From Phlebiopsis flavidoalba (Eukaryota > Basidiomycota > Agaricomycetes > Polyporales > Phanerochaetaceae), in the NCBI GenBank assembly GCA_035772785.1, contig JAOCPU010000051.1, forward strand, positions 186,001-250,000: 64,000 bases of DNA. The letters run 5' to 3'. Positions 1-11,559 of this stretch are shown one piece after another. Under the pieces are notes generated by a model. That model worked only from the letters and a program-made list of their open reading frames with translations. It did not search any database and had not been told where the DNA came from. Each line of letters opens with the position of its first letter. Positions within the stretch are counted from its first letter, which is position 1. The translations under genes were made by a program, and so were the position numbers.

Positions 1-3000
1 CATCGCATGTAAGTACTGCGTGAGGTGTGCACTTAGGATCAGTGGTGCAAAAAATGAAAACATGGACTTAGAATTACGTACAGCTACAGGATAGCGTAAG
101 GTATTCCGACAACGACAAACAAAAGACCGTTAAAAAATCGGGTCCATGCACACAGCTAGAAATGGGCTTAGCTCAAATTATTGTCGTCATGAACGAATAC
201 TCAACATATAGCCAGCACGACGACTGCTAAGACCACTTTGAGAATGTCCATGGCCACTTCCGCCGACATCGTGATTTGCATCCATACAAGGAGTAAGCAT
301 AGACGGGAGGTACATGTTCACAGCAGACTAGATAGGATGTACTCTCGCACCTACTCCCAATTCTAAGGCAGCCATTCAGCCAGAAATCGGATAGCAGTAA
401 CGCTGTGAACAACGGCACTAATCAAAAAAGATTAACATGGCTGGTTAGCTCAGGGGTATCAATTCAGTTTAGTAGTAAAATGCATTACCCCATGTTAGTC
501 CGGATTGATAGACTTGGTCAAGCAGTAAGCGATAGAGAGGGAAGTGGTTAAAGAAACCAGTTTCCGCTCGCAAGTCACCATGCAAGTATAATAACCATTT
601 TGTGGAAACCTAAAGGCGGTGCACAAAACTACTGCAGGTCGCCGCCGTTGCAAACCTACGTGCTCACAAATCAGGGACAATGGTTTCGAAGGATAAGGTT
701 GGAGAACACTGATAATGATTCAACTACCAACGTGGCCGAGACATGCCATTAGAGCTGTTGTGTCGGGCAAAATTTTCTCGAAGAGTCAGAGCAGGTCATG
801 CCACAGACGACGAGCCTACGGAATCATACAAGATATCAGTGACGACCTGTTGATCCAACTGTTCCGTCAAAGCCACCGTTGCTTTCCACTTTTCAAACGT
901 GGCTGCGTTCGCAGGGAACATAAAAACGGTTTAGCTTCACAACGACGAGGCCTTCAGTGGCGTGGCATGAGTGCGGTAGTGAAGCGAGCAACAGTGACTT
1001 GTTTTCGAGGCTGGTGAGACTTCTTGTGGCCATGGGCCACGTAAGGTCTAGGGCCATCGACGCGGTCTGGTCGAAGCGGGCCCAAAATCGTAGTGGCCGA
1101 CGTCATCGATCATCATAAACGACCTCTTCGCCGTAGTTTGCGCCTATAACTTTCCTATGTTACTTGGGTACCCATGATACAAACCGTCGTCCACTACTAC
1201 CACGATGAATACCCTCTGCGCCCTAAGCCACACTGTCCTCATCTCTCCCAGAATGTAATTCTCTCTGGCGAAAGGAACGGGATCGGATAGCACGATACAA
1301 CAGTGCTAGCGAGTTGAGCCTGACCCGTTCGAGAAAAGTTTCGACCGGGCTTCATTCATGAAAGTCGGACATGTTTACTATAATCGAGGGCTGGAAAGGA
1401 AAGTCAGAATATGTTGATTGTGAGGTAGGTAAGAGAACTGTGCGTAACTAGAAATTACTGTCACGGTGATGTCCAAGTGTAGGTCGTTCCATCCTGTAGA
1501 TTTGTCTAAGTCCAGAAGGATGCTTAACACTGAGCATCTCTATGACGCAACTCACAAAGTTTCAGACGCAAAAGAACAAAAAAAAACCCCTTTTTTTTTT
1601 TTTTTGTTTTGGGGGGTGTAAACCACACCCCGGTTGTTACAATTAGAATGTAGCTCTGAGCATTATTTTTAGTAAGAATGGTCGCAGAAGGATTCTCTAA
1701 GATGTGCGCACTTACAAGCAGAACAGTGCGCCTATCAAAGATACAGCTTATGGTATGAGCATCCCAATTGACAAATTTTATTTTGGGTGTTTTGGACAGA
1801 CTTACCTGCCTCAGGGGTTCGACAGTAGAGAATGGAGCGTAGGCTCGGATTTAGGACTTGGTACAGCGCTCAGACTTCCGCCCCATCCATAGTATTGCGC
1901 TATAATAGTTTTAACTATACGTCAACACACAGTGTGCCGAGGAGATTCCACGTAGCAAGGGCGGCCAGCGCGCTGGCAAACAAGCAACACTCAGGAGAGG
2001 TATTATTTCGTAAGTTGTGCATGGTTTGGAAGCATGGCGAGCACGTGAGACTCACAGACTGATGGACAGGTTTGCAGCTACAACTGAACTACTTTTGCGA
2101 TATGAGAGTGCACACGTCAATTTGCTTACACGCCTAGTGACGTTTTGTGCAGTTATATGCACAGTACGAATGTATAACATCGCACAACGGCTGTCGGGCT
2201 TGTGTATGTGTAAGTGACTAGCACGCAACATCTGGTGAGCTGAGTGGCTTTCGTTAATTTTGCGGAACACTTTCATAAGCATGGTCACTCACACATCACG
2301 GCACCGAGTCGGCATGAATTCCGATTCATACATACCGCAGGCAAGGACAACTTTACAATGCTTGTCCCACAGCCGCAAAAACGACGCGAGAGCAGCACGT
2401 GAACACTATGCCTAACCATCAGCCTTGTAGAAGATAACTGATTTTTGACTGTACAAAGCTTACGCGCGGTCTGTAGTGTAGGCTAGCATGACTAGCACAC
2501 TGCATATCGCAAAGTAACGCCGGGCATCTATATATATGATTGTGGTGTTTATCTCGATTTTGCATGGAATGGCCTCAGAACGCACGACTGCTATTGGTCA
2601 ACGGTAATCTTAGTCCACGATTATATGCTGCCTACTAAAATTGGACTCACGCTAGGAGACACTGGCCAAGAGCCTGACCAGTCCAAATAGCACCATCACC
2701 CATCGCGTCGATAAAAGAAAGAGCGACACGACGCACATTGAATTTTTGACACAAACTCCACAATTGTATTGACCTCTTGATTCACCAGAGTGACCATGTA
2801 TTTCATTACAACGCTAGTGCTAGGAGATTCATAGCATGGGTAAGCGCGTACCGATCGTCCTTGTGAGTCCGTAGAGTGGGTTGGAGGACTTACCTGAGGC
2901 CGACCACCGTGAGATATGTAATGCGATACGCTTTCTCAGTACAAGGTTAAGAGATGTAGTCCAACTAATTCTGTCAGCAACGAACTCACACACGATCAGA

Positions 3001-4205
3001 CAATCTTATCCTGATTTGAGTACCGAGCTTCACTGTGTGCGCCAGGCACGGGGTCAGGAGAGAGTGAAGGGTGGGCACAACTCCCAGAGTCCCGTCATGT
3101 TCCAGCGCGAACTATATCATTGAGATTGAGAAGGTCAGCTGAGAGAGATGGATCTATCCTCCGAAGCACCTCACCGAGGTGCGGGAGCCAGATGTAGTCG
3201 TCAACAGGGATAGAAGACACATCTCATTCGAACTGCGCATTTGCTTTGAATTCACGGGTTGATGCACTCCATACGTATATGCAATATCAACAAACCGTAC
3301 ACTTGCTGAGAGATGCTTAGGATTTGCGCGGATCACAAGGATGTGATCCATGGCGTGGCTTGTAGACGGAATCGTTAAACCATCATAAGAGGCTGGCTCA
3401 TGCAGCCATTAGCGACTTTTCATTGGCGTTTTTAAAGGTTGCTTAGTTCGACCGAGTTCACCGAATTATATCACCATTCCGCATGCCGCGACCCAATCTT
3501 TCGTATATCTATATCTTAGTTTAACTGTCTCACAGTCAGCTCGGAGTAAGAATGAGGACGCTTCCAATACAGCACAGATATCATGGTCGAAAACTGAACA
3601 TCAAGGACAATTACTATGGTGGACCATCCGTCCCCATTGACTCAAAGGTACAGACTTAGGCTTCCATCCTCGCCTCCATTCGATATCTGTCCAAACAGGC
3701 GGCTCCGCCAGTGCAATCCATCAACGACGCTACACCAGACCTACCTCCCAATCCTTGAACTGGCCGTGGGCACGTGCGGGAAATAAACGCATTTTAACCG
3801 GGTCGCGTGTGGCGCGTTGGCTGGAAGGATCGCGAAGGCGTGCCAGGAGCGAGGAAAGGCGCAACCAGTAGATTCCGCGCCTTTGCCGTGACAGTACGGA
3901 GTCCCACGGTGATATTATTGAAGCCGTGAAGCTCGCCGTCCGGAGGGGGTAAAGCTGTTTCGTGTCCAGGCACTGGTTCGTACTGGCGCCAGTAGTGGTA
4001 ACCTGCAAAAACCGCTGTTATAACACGCGTGGGCATGTCACAAGTTTGATCATGCATACCCATTCGTTCCGAACGCCAATGTAGTATTTTCGCAGACAAT
4101 TGAATGGACATGGCCATTCTGACCCAGCACCTGTCGACGGTCGGGGCCATACACTGATTTCAAGATTGCACCTCCGCCAACAGACACTTTGGTGAGCTAC
4201 AGAAA
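1..4205. other. No gene recognised
   Basis: No frame on either strand exceeds about 120 codons here, and none of the short frames carries a motif I recognise. Base composition is close to even. There is a homopolymer and hairpin block at 1578-1631, listed separately. The stretch could be intergenic or a thoroughly decayed element. I see no terminal repeats that would identify an element. Confidence 0.5.
1578..1631. repeat. Homopolymer block with hairpin
   Basis: Runs of A9, C4, T15, T4 and G6 follow each other from 1578 to 1616. They are followed directly by a 7-bp hairpin: GGGGTGT at 1613-1619, loop AAACC, and ACACCCC at 1625-1631. The A9-C4 and T-G runs are also mutually complementary, so the block could fold further. 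It is low complexity, and run lengths may be unreliable in this assembly. Confidence 0.6.
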
Positions 4206-5261
4206 TCAGTGGCGCCACGGGATAAACGGGCGTACCCGTATATTTCGGAAAAAAAAAAAAAAAGTGCTGTATATGTAGTTGTTATGGGTCCCCGCTGACT
4301 TCGTGTAGGAAACTGCCTCTTCATCACTACGAACATTGGCAATATGCTGGTTTCCAATTGCATTGAGACAGGTTGGAGTCCACGAGGTCATCACTGAACG
4401 CATAATACCATGTCGTGATTCGGGGCAAGATAGTTGGATACACAGACACTTGGGATACGTGGAGAAGAAGAACAGAGCGTACAACGATTTTTTTCGTCGC
4501 CCGTTAGCTCCAGCTTCACACCAAAAGCCACAGTCCTGGTCCAGGTCATCACGGTAATCGCGATAAAACGATACCTGAAACATGAGAACGTGAGGGGCGG
4601 GGATCGTGGGTGGAGGGTGTTCAAGCTGCGCACCACGTTGCCCAATTTTTTTTTTTGCCCAATCTACCGCGAGAGAGTCGAAGTCAAAGCCGTTGATGTA
4701 AGCATTATCTAGGGAAAATGAGATTACGGCTCGCGGAAAACAGGGAGGCAAGCATACTATTGACACCCTAGATGACGTTTTAATCCTGACCCCGTCGCGG
4801 TAGAGAGATATTTTACATACCTCTAGATAGCGCCCATACCTGCGCCCAGCCTTGACCCGCATGAGTGTATGTATACACAGCCAGTCGTCACCGAGACCAT
4901 TAACCGGCCGACGCGTATGCTCCATTAAAAGATCCGCTCCCATCGCAGACATAATGGCGCATGTCTGTGGACTGATGGACGCGGGAAACGCTGGGTAAGT
5001 GATGTTGATGAAATACAGAGGATTTATCGAGAGTTCTCGAGACCACGGCGTAGATAGATCCCTGACTTGACATAGAGTGCGATTACGACTCGTTGGAATA
5101 AGAGGTTGCACAACTGGTACAAGGACTGGCCCAATATATACTTTGTGTTCCAATGTGTCGCGGCAGGATGTGTAGCAATACCGCCTGGAGACACGATAGC
5201 GCAGAACGTTTTGTGGCATGTTGATCAAAACGCAAGATGTGACAAAGCTTCCGTCTCCCAC
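4206..5261 (-). CDS. Anonymous 351-codon open frame
   Basis: This is the longest uninterrupted ATG-to-stop frame in the window. In sequence of balanced composition such a length is unlikely by chance, which is the main argument for it. I recognise no domain. The predicted protein is cysteine-rich and its C-terminal part reads through an A15 tract (4249-4263) as a run of phenylalanines, so the last residues are suspect. There is no clear signal peptide or membrane segment. No neighbouring gene helps to interpret it. It may be a species-specific gene, part of a decayed element, or chance. Confidence 0.22.
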   Translation of the reverse strand: MGDGSFVTSCVLINMPQNVLRYRVSRRYCYTSCRDTLEHKVYIGPVLVPVVQPLIPTSRNRTLCQVRDLSTPWSRELSINPLYFINITYPAFPASISPQTCAIMSAMGADLLMEHTRRPVNGLGDDWLCIHTLMRVKAGRRYGRYLEVCKISLYRDGVRIKTSSRVSIVCLPPCFPRAVISFSLDNAYINGFDFDSLAVDWAKKKIGQRGAQLEHPPPTIPAPHVLMFQVSFYRDYRDDLDQDCGFWCEAGANGRRKKSLYALFFFSTYPKCLCIQLSCPESRHGIMRSVMTSWTPTCLNAIGNQHIANVRSDEEAVSYTKSAGTHNNYIYSTFFFFFRNIRVRPFIPWRH

Positions 5262-7404
5262 GAGAGATACCCAGGAAATGCTGCAAGCGACAATGAGGAA
5301 TGGGTGATTGTAATAGATGAAGGGTGACTAACATATTGTGGCCGTTCGTCATCCGTTGCTGGGTCATAGTCTTCGAGAGTAAGCATCTCCCAAGAGCTAC
5401 TACTTTGCCAGGCTGGCGGGCGAGATATTGACAAGTGTCGGGACCGAAGCATTCAATTGCGAACTTGGCGTCGAGAGGCATCTAACAGCATATTGATAAC
5501 CTAGTAGGTAGTAGACTTGGGTTGATGTTGCAATGCGATGACAGACCACCCGCTCACCGATTGAATGTCCGCGGACTTAGCCGTCTTGCTGGAACGATTC
5601 TCCCATTAAGCCTATTTACCGTCTGTGGGGTCCTGTCCGAAAGAGGTGCGATGAATGTTGAGGAAAACGGGAAACGCTGCTGACGGTCGTGAAGACCTGG
5701 AGAATGAGGAGGCAGCTTAGCATCGTTGTCGTCTTTCGACTACAGGCCTCTTGCACCCGCCATACTTCGGTGCGCGATAAATAGCAGAGACGAAGATGAC
5801 GACTCATTCAAAGGTCCGCGTGGGATGTACTCTCGATGGTCATGCGAAGCAAACGACTGATAGTCATCTGAGAGCTAGAAAGATCAGCCGCCAGACAGTT
5901 GTCACGCGCTGATGTGCAACGCTGTATGCTCACCCCAAAGATTGAGGTCACGAACGATGTTCACGAGGACGTGATGCGCATTCGAGGCCCCGAGGGACAG
6001 ATGGAAGGTCCAAGAGGATAACGGTCGTAATGCATGAGCGAATGATCCGGCCAGTGCGCGCATGTCCTGGCGTCAGCGCATCGAGGGCGGTGGTACTCGA
6101 AAAGCATCTCAAGATACACACAGGATCCGCGTGCGACGGACCCTTCGCTGAACACCACCATTGTCTTTCGACCATCACCCTCCGTGTAAACACAGCAATA
6201 GCTGCGCTATATCGTTGCTCTACTGCGTGGCAAGCGTATTGGTAGGTACCTTCAGCCTCCACGCACAAGAAAAACTGGCCCCGAGTCCCTTCGGAATTCT
6301 AAAGCTTCGTATACTTGGATGCCCAAGGGACACACCACCGTACTCTAACCTGTTCAAAAACCTTCACACCCCCAAGACCCCTGGAGCGCGGTTCAATGGG
6401 CACAGAAACTGGGTCCAAAGACAAATGAATTCTACCTTTCTATCAAAGTTGTAGTGTCTACATTGGAGTGTTATGATTGTAACCTGCAGGGAAGGAGCTT
6501 TCTAATGGTGCCCTGGTAAGTGGAGGATGTCTTGCGCATGTAGTACGGGGTGTGTTGCGCGGGCGGTTGGGATAATAGAGTCCTCAGGTGGACAATGTAC
6601 GCCCACTTTGCAGGACGAGATGCATCCAGAGGACTATGGCTAAGCAGTCTTTCGACGAAGGTGAGCATAGCCACTTGCTCTAGTAGTATCGAGTTTTTAA
6701 TATCGCATGTCCAGACATGCTTACACAGTGGATCAACCACTTGACAAGCTAGATGATCTAAATGCCCGAGGAGATGTCTGGCGTACCTCGTAGCCTTGCG
6801 ACTGATCATTCTTTTGACACGCTGTCGTAAATCCAGAGACAATATGCGAGGTATGAGTTTCGCCTCAAAGGCGGGTGTGTGTTCCCATTTTGACCGACGT
6901 TTGTTCAGGAGGATGGATGGATCTACTTCTCCAACAAGTACATCGTTTGCGGAACGGACTCGTTGAGAAGTGATGCCGTCTAGCTACGCAGAACTATCAT
7001 AATCGTGTACATAATCCATTAGAGCTCGGAACGTAGGTGAAAATTCACTCAATCTATCTCATTGATCGACCCATTATACGGCATGTATTTTGAGGGCTTG
7101 CAAGCACGTGATCTCGACTGACTCCTTTACAGCTAATTCCTTGTTGGGATATCAAGATGGCGCAGAGATGCTTGGGGGTTCGTCGCTGTAGTCCCTACGC
7201 TCGAATGGCGGACGAGATGCTTGAACATCATCGATATTTAAAGACACATCAGGAATAGCGACAAGGTACTAGTAGCAAGATGTAGGAGTGGGGTATTAGA
7301 GTCTGGAGTAAAGTACAATGCCATGCTTTATGCTACAAGGGTTTTGTCTATGGCAAATAAAGATACAGTGCTTTCAAATTTTACGGAGAGTCCTGAACTT
7401 CCCT
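5262..7404. other. No gene recognised
   Basis: Only short overlapping frames are present. One 123-codon minus-strand frame (6471-6842) begins with a plausible ATG but has no recognised motif. The end of this stretch lies just downstream of the adenylate-forming reductase gene and may include its 3' untranslated region. Confidence 0.45.
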
Positions 7405-10400
7405 CTATGCCATGACAACCGATTCTCCTCCAGTATGAACCCAGTTTTCATCGCGTCGTGTACCCACTGAGTAGAGGGAGAGTGCGAAGAGAGGGCGCTG
7501 ACTTCTGAGCTTCAGTAACATTCCATCTGAGGAAGAACGCCATCGCCTCCGGTGAACGGTTTTCGATTCCACTATGTGCAAATCCTTGAAGAAGTCGAAG
7601 ATCTTCAACGCCGGATTATGGCGCATCATCTCCGAGGCTCTGGGACTCTGCGCTGAGGCCACGGCCGCTCTTCTCGAGCTTCGCCATCCACTCAGGATGG
7701 CGTACGATATCCGGTCGAGTTGAATTCCTCGGCCAGCAGGTCCGACGACGGCAGACCCATTGCACGACCGCGGTTTTCGGGTTGCGCAAGGTGGAGAGTG
7801 GAGGACTTTCGACGTGCGCATCTCAATGAGAGCAGTAGCAAGCGGCATCAACGGAGGATCCCCGATATTGGGGTCTGTAGGCAACCGGGTCTATGTCAAT
7901 GATCCGAGACGTCGAGCAAGGGGATGAGGCACATACCTTGTCGAGGACACGTGAATGCAGCCAAGATTATATGCTCGACTTGAGGAGCGCACCGGGGACC
8001 CACTCTTGCGAGTTCCACGCGCCAGATACTGCGCCCAGTCATTTGTCCCAACGCGCACAGATCACGGCCGGGATACCAGCCTGCTCATGTACATCGCACG
8101 GCCCTGAGAATGGCCTCAGAACCCACTTGGACTCGCTATATCCCAGAGCGGTGGCAGCAACTGGGTTGCGTCCAGGGGCTTCTCAGCACGGGCTTTGACA
8201 CCGTCAATATTTACACTGTAGGCCGAATGATGTGAAAGCGTCGTAGAAGCTATCCGTAAGTCACGATACGTCGGAAAAACACCAACGTGAGAGCTAACGA
8301 AGACGATTTTTTGCGGAGGCACCGGGTATGGAGAACCCGCTGCTGTAGGTCGCCATGACGGTGGCGAAAACGCCACGTACGCTTGGGATCGAAAAGATCG
8401 AAGCGACCCGAGGGAACGTTTCGAATAACTTGGACCGGACCAAGCTGAACAATAGTGTCAGAGCTTGGACAAAGATGAGCAGTGTTAAGGGGGTACCATT
8501 AGGAATGATCATTGCGTGACAGAGAGAACGGAATCTAATAGCAATCCCAGTTAGCATGAAGGGCGTTATTATACAGCGAAAACTTCTACGTACCTCATCG
8601 TTAGAGCTCGTCAGGACAAGGCCGAGTTCTCTCATGCTTCCATTGTCGTTTGTCGACAAGAACAAGCTTTTCGGAACGCTAGTAATGTATCCGCGTCGTG
8701 TATCCCACGCTCCTCGAGACCCCTCCCTCTGACGTTGAGGCAGGGCAATACGGCTCTTCCTGTTGAACGCGTAAACCTTGCACACAGAAGGCATCCGGAT
8801 CAGCTGATCTCAGCAGGCTGGAGCCCAAGCTTCAGTTGTCCCGCTGACGGGACAACATCCTTTGCCGGAGCAGGCGAGGACGGCGTTTCCCTTGTGTTCG
8901 GAAGATGCGTGTGTGTACTTCTCGACCATGCTCAACATGAACGCTACTGCTTCGTCCTGTGCCGAGCCCTTTTGGCCGTTAGAAGAGACGAGGCGGGATA
9001 CGAAAGTTGCAAGAGAATCCACGGTCGGGTTCTGATAAACGAAGTTGCCAGGTATTGACCTCGGGGGTTGACCTCGGTGGTCTCCCGAACGGCGTGCACG
9101 AGGGAGTTACGGATCCAGGTTGCTTCGAGGCTGTCACAGCCGTGCTGGAAGATGTCGTCGGTATCGCTGACGGAGTGTTCAAGAACGCGTGTCACGACAG
9201 CGCGGATGAACTCCTTTGCAGCCTCGTAAGACCAGCTGGACGGCGGGGCGAGGTCATCTTCTGATGCTTCGTTCGCTGCGGCGTAAAAAAGGGCCTCAAT
9301 CTCGTCGGCGTAGTCGCTAATGATTGCTGGGACGTAGCGGCGTGCAGTATTCTTCGCAGTGTACGTGTGAAAAAGGTTTAGATGGCGAGGGCGACCATAA
9401 TCATCTACGACGGCGTGATTTAATCAACTGTTTATTGAGCCCAGAATCATGGTATTCACCTCTTTGAACTAGCCTTGAATGTTGCGGGGCGCGTACTCGT
9501 TCAGCTTCTCTCGATGGTCGGCCAGATAGCGTTCTTGAATGTTCTGTAAGCTTCCCGTGATCGGCAGGATCGAATTGATACTCTGGCTTCGGCTCTATGA
9601 CGACGCCGGTGGTAAATTTGCCTCTACCAAACATGACTGCACACCGAATGTGAGGGTCCTTGGTTCAGGATTGCCTCTGAATCTAGGTTAGTTTCATTCA
9701 TTTTGAGACGAAGAGGGAGAAAACACATCACCAAGAGGGACCGGGTTCGTCTTTTTCGCCTGTGCTGTGCCATGATTTGGTCGTCGGCACGTCCATAGAC
9801 CTTGTAGTAGCCGGGGTCGGTGGGTCGTGAGGAGCAAGTACGTCGTGGTATTCGTAGCCAGGCACAACCGTCGTATGACGTACAGTGTTTAGTACAGAGG
9901 GGATCTGGTGTTCCACTCGGCTTCGCGAAGTGTCAACTGCGGGTCTACACAACGATAGGCAATACGAGACCTAACCATTCAGCACAAATTGGGAACGCGA
10001 ACCACGCAACCCTGGGTCGCATCGTGCGGGATCATATGGGCTCTCAGAGCTTTGGGGAAACTGAAGTACTCCCCCAATCTCTGAAAGTGGATTCTGATGT
10101 TGCGGTTGTGTAGTAAGCATAATACGCCGCTCTAAAACCGCTAGGAGGACTTACTAGGAAGAAGGACATTCATAGCTCCGTTATTCTGAGGTTCACATAA
10201 CATGGTAAAGAATTTAGGGATTCCCGCTGCTCGGAAGGAGATCACCGACTTCTTTGCGAGCGGACCGTCGCACGCTCGTCAAAAGCTACAAAAAGTAAAC
10301 TTTCGTCGGAGAGAGTAGCATAACATAATCAAACTCACAATTCCTTTCGTCTGTTGCATTTTGCCGCCGCGACGGACTCGACTGGAATTTTACGGACCAG

Positions 10401-11530
10401 TCTATCCCCACGAAGTCGGCACGCAGAATAGATGTCGCTCTTAGTTGCTGCGAACTGCCTCAATCATAGTATCGGGGGGCCAGGAACGCGGGGCTGGGGA
10501 TTGAGGATTGAAACGCTGTCATGACGTTGCCGACGCATGACTGTCACAAGGATTAAAGCCTGCGATGAAGGCACTCTAAATGTGTGCTTACCAAGACACA
10601 AGTCTGAATGATACCCATGAGCATGGAATATAGCCAGGGTATGGCATAAAGCGAACTTCATACCAGTCAAGTTCTTGCCCCTCACCATGGACTGTGAATT
10701 GAAGATCGTGAAAAAAATTCCAAATGTACAATTACGAGGAACGTACAAAGGCAGGTCTTCCTACCATGAGATTGCCTGTATTTCGTCCATGTGATAGGCT
10801 TGGGGAACGCAGTCGAACCTGATGCGAACTGAGAAATATGAATACATCAAGTAGAAAGAGCTTACCTGAAGAGTGCATCATGACAGTTAGGCTCGTCCAA
10901 ATCTGCGTTCAGCGGGCGGGGGTAGGGGAATAAAAGAGCCTGATTCCTGGACAAATAGTTCTTCGACAGACCGGCATCGCCAATCTGTGGGGTAGCGGGA
11001 GAGCTCTGCTCCTTCATGATCTGATACGTGGCCGCAAGAAGGTCTTGCAGATTTTGCTCAGGGCCGACGAGGATATATTGGGAGGAGGTTTTAGTCAACA
11101 GGTGAGCCACTGCGGCGGGCGAATTACGTGGGGAGATCGGGGAATGAAACGAATCCAGCGCGCTGGACACCAACCAGCATTGTGGTATAAGTGATGGTGT
11201 CTGTGTCTATTTAGCACTTATGATAGAGCACAAGAATACGGTGCATTCACCTGACGACGCAAGGATGGAGACGATGGGCTTTCCCGGGTTTTAAAGCAGG
11301 GTTTGAGGCGGCGAAATTCTTGATTAACCACACCCGCCGCGATGCATGGCTCGGTTTGCTTCGGGCCAACGAATCGTCGTAACAGAGCCACTATCGTCGG
11401 AAATACATGGAAAACAGGGTGCTCTGGAGAGTTCTCCGAATGCCAATCCCACATTTCTGACGTGGTCAGAGTTCCATCGAGAGGGGGCTGGCAGAAGGTG
11501 GTAGAAGACAGGCCTTGTGTGTGTTGGGAA
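7405..11530 (-). CDS. Adenylate-forming reductase (A-T-R type)
   Basis: An NRPS-like enzyme that adenylates a carboxylic acid, loads it on a phosphopantetheine arm and releases it reductively with NADPH. In order from the 5' end: PPLDGTLTTSEMWDWH near 11.48 kb; ISPRNSPAAVAHLL near 11.12 kb; the AMP-binding core HSSG/SGSTAFPKPITW, split by an intron near 10.86 kb; FHAHG near 10.61 kb; MFGRGKFTTGVVIEPKPEY near 9.6 kb; AKNTARRYVPAI near 9.34 kb; the carrier motif DDIFQHGCDSLEATWIRN near 9.14 kb, with the serine that would carry the arm; a reductase Rossmann start resembling TGTTGSLG near 8.84 kb; KVYAFNRK near 8.76 kb; KIVFVSSHVGVF near 8.29 kb; GYSESKW (catalytic Y-x3-K) near 8.13 kb; and YWRRIG near the C-terminus. 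This domain order matches basidiomycete aryl-acid and amino-acid reductases. No clean start codon is visible before the first exon. The reading frame shifts many times, so the gene is either decayed or, more likely, poorly sequenced. Confidence 0.85.
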
Positions 11531-11559
11531 GAGTGGGGAGGGGTACGATCTTAAGACTG

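Noticed and set aside
7405..11530. Calling the reductase a certain pseudogene
   Set aside because: The same density of small indels occurs in KGD2, so frame breaks alone do not show loss of function in this sequence.
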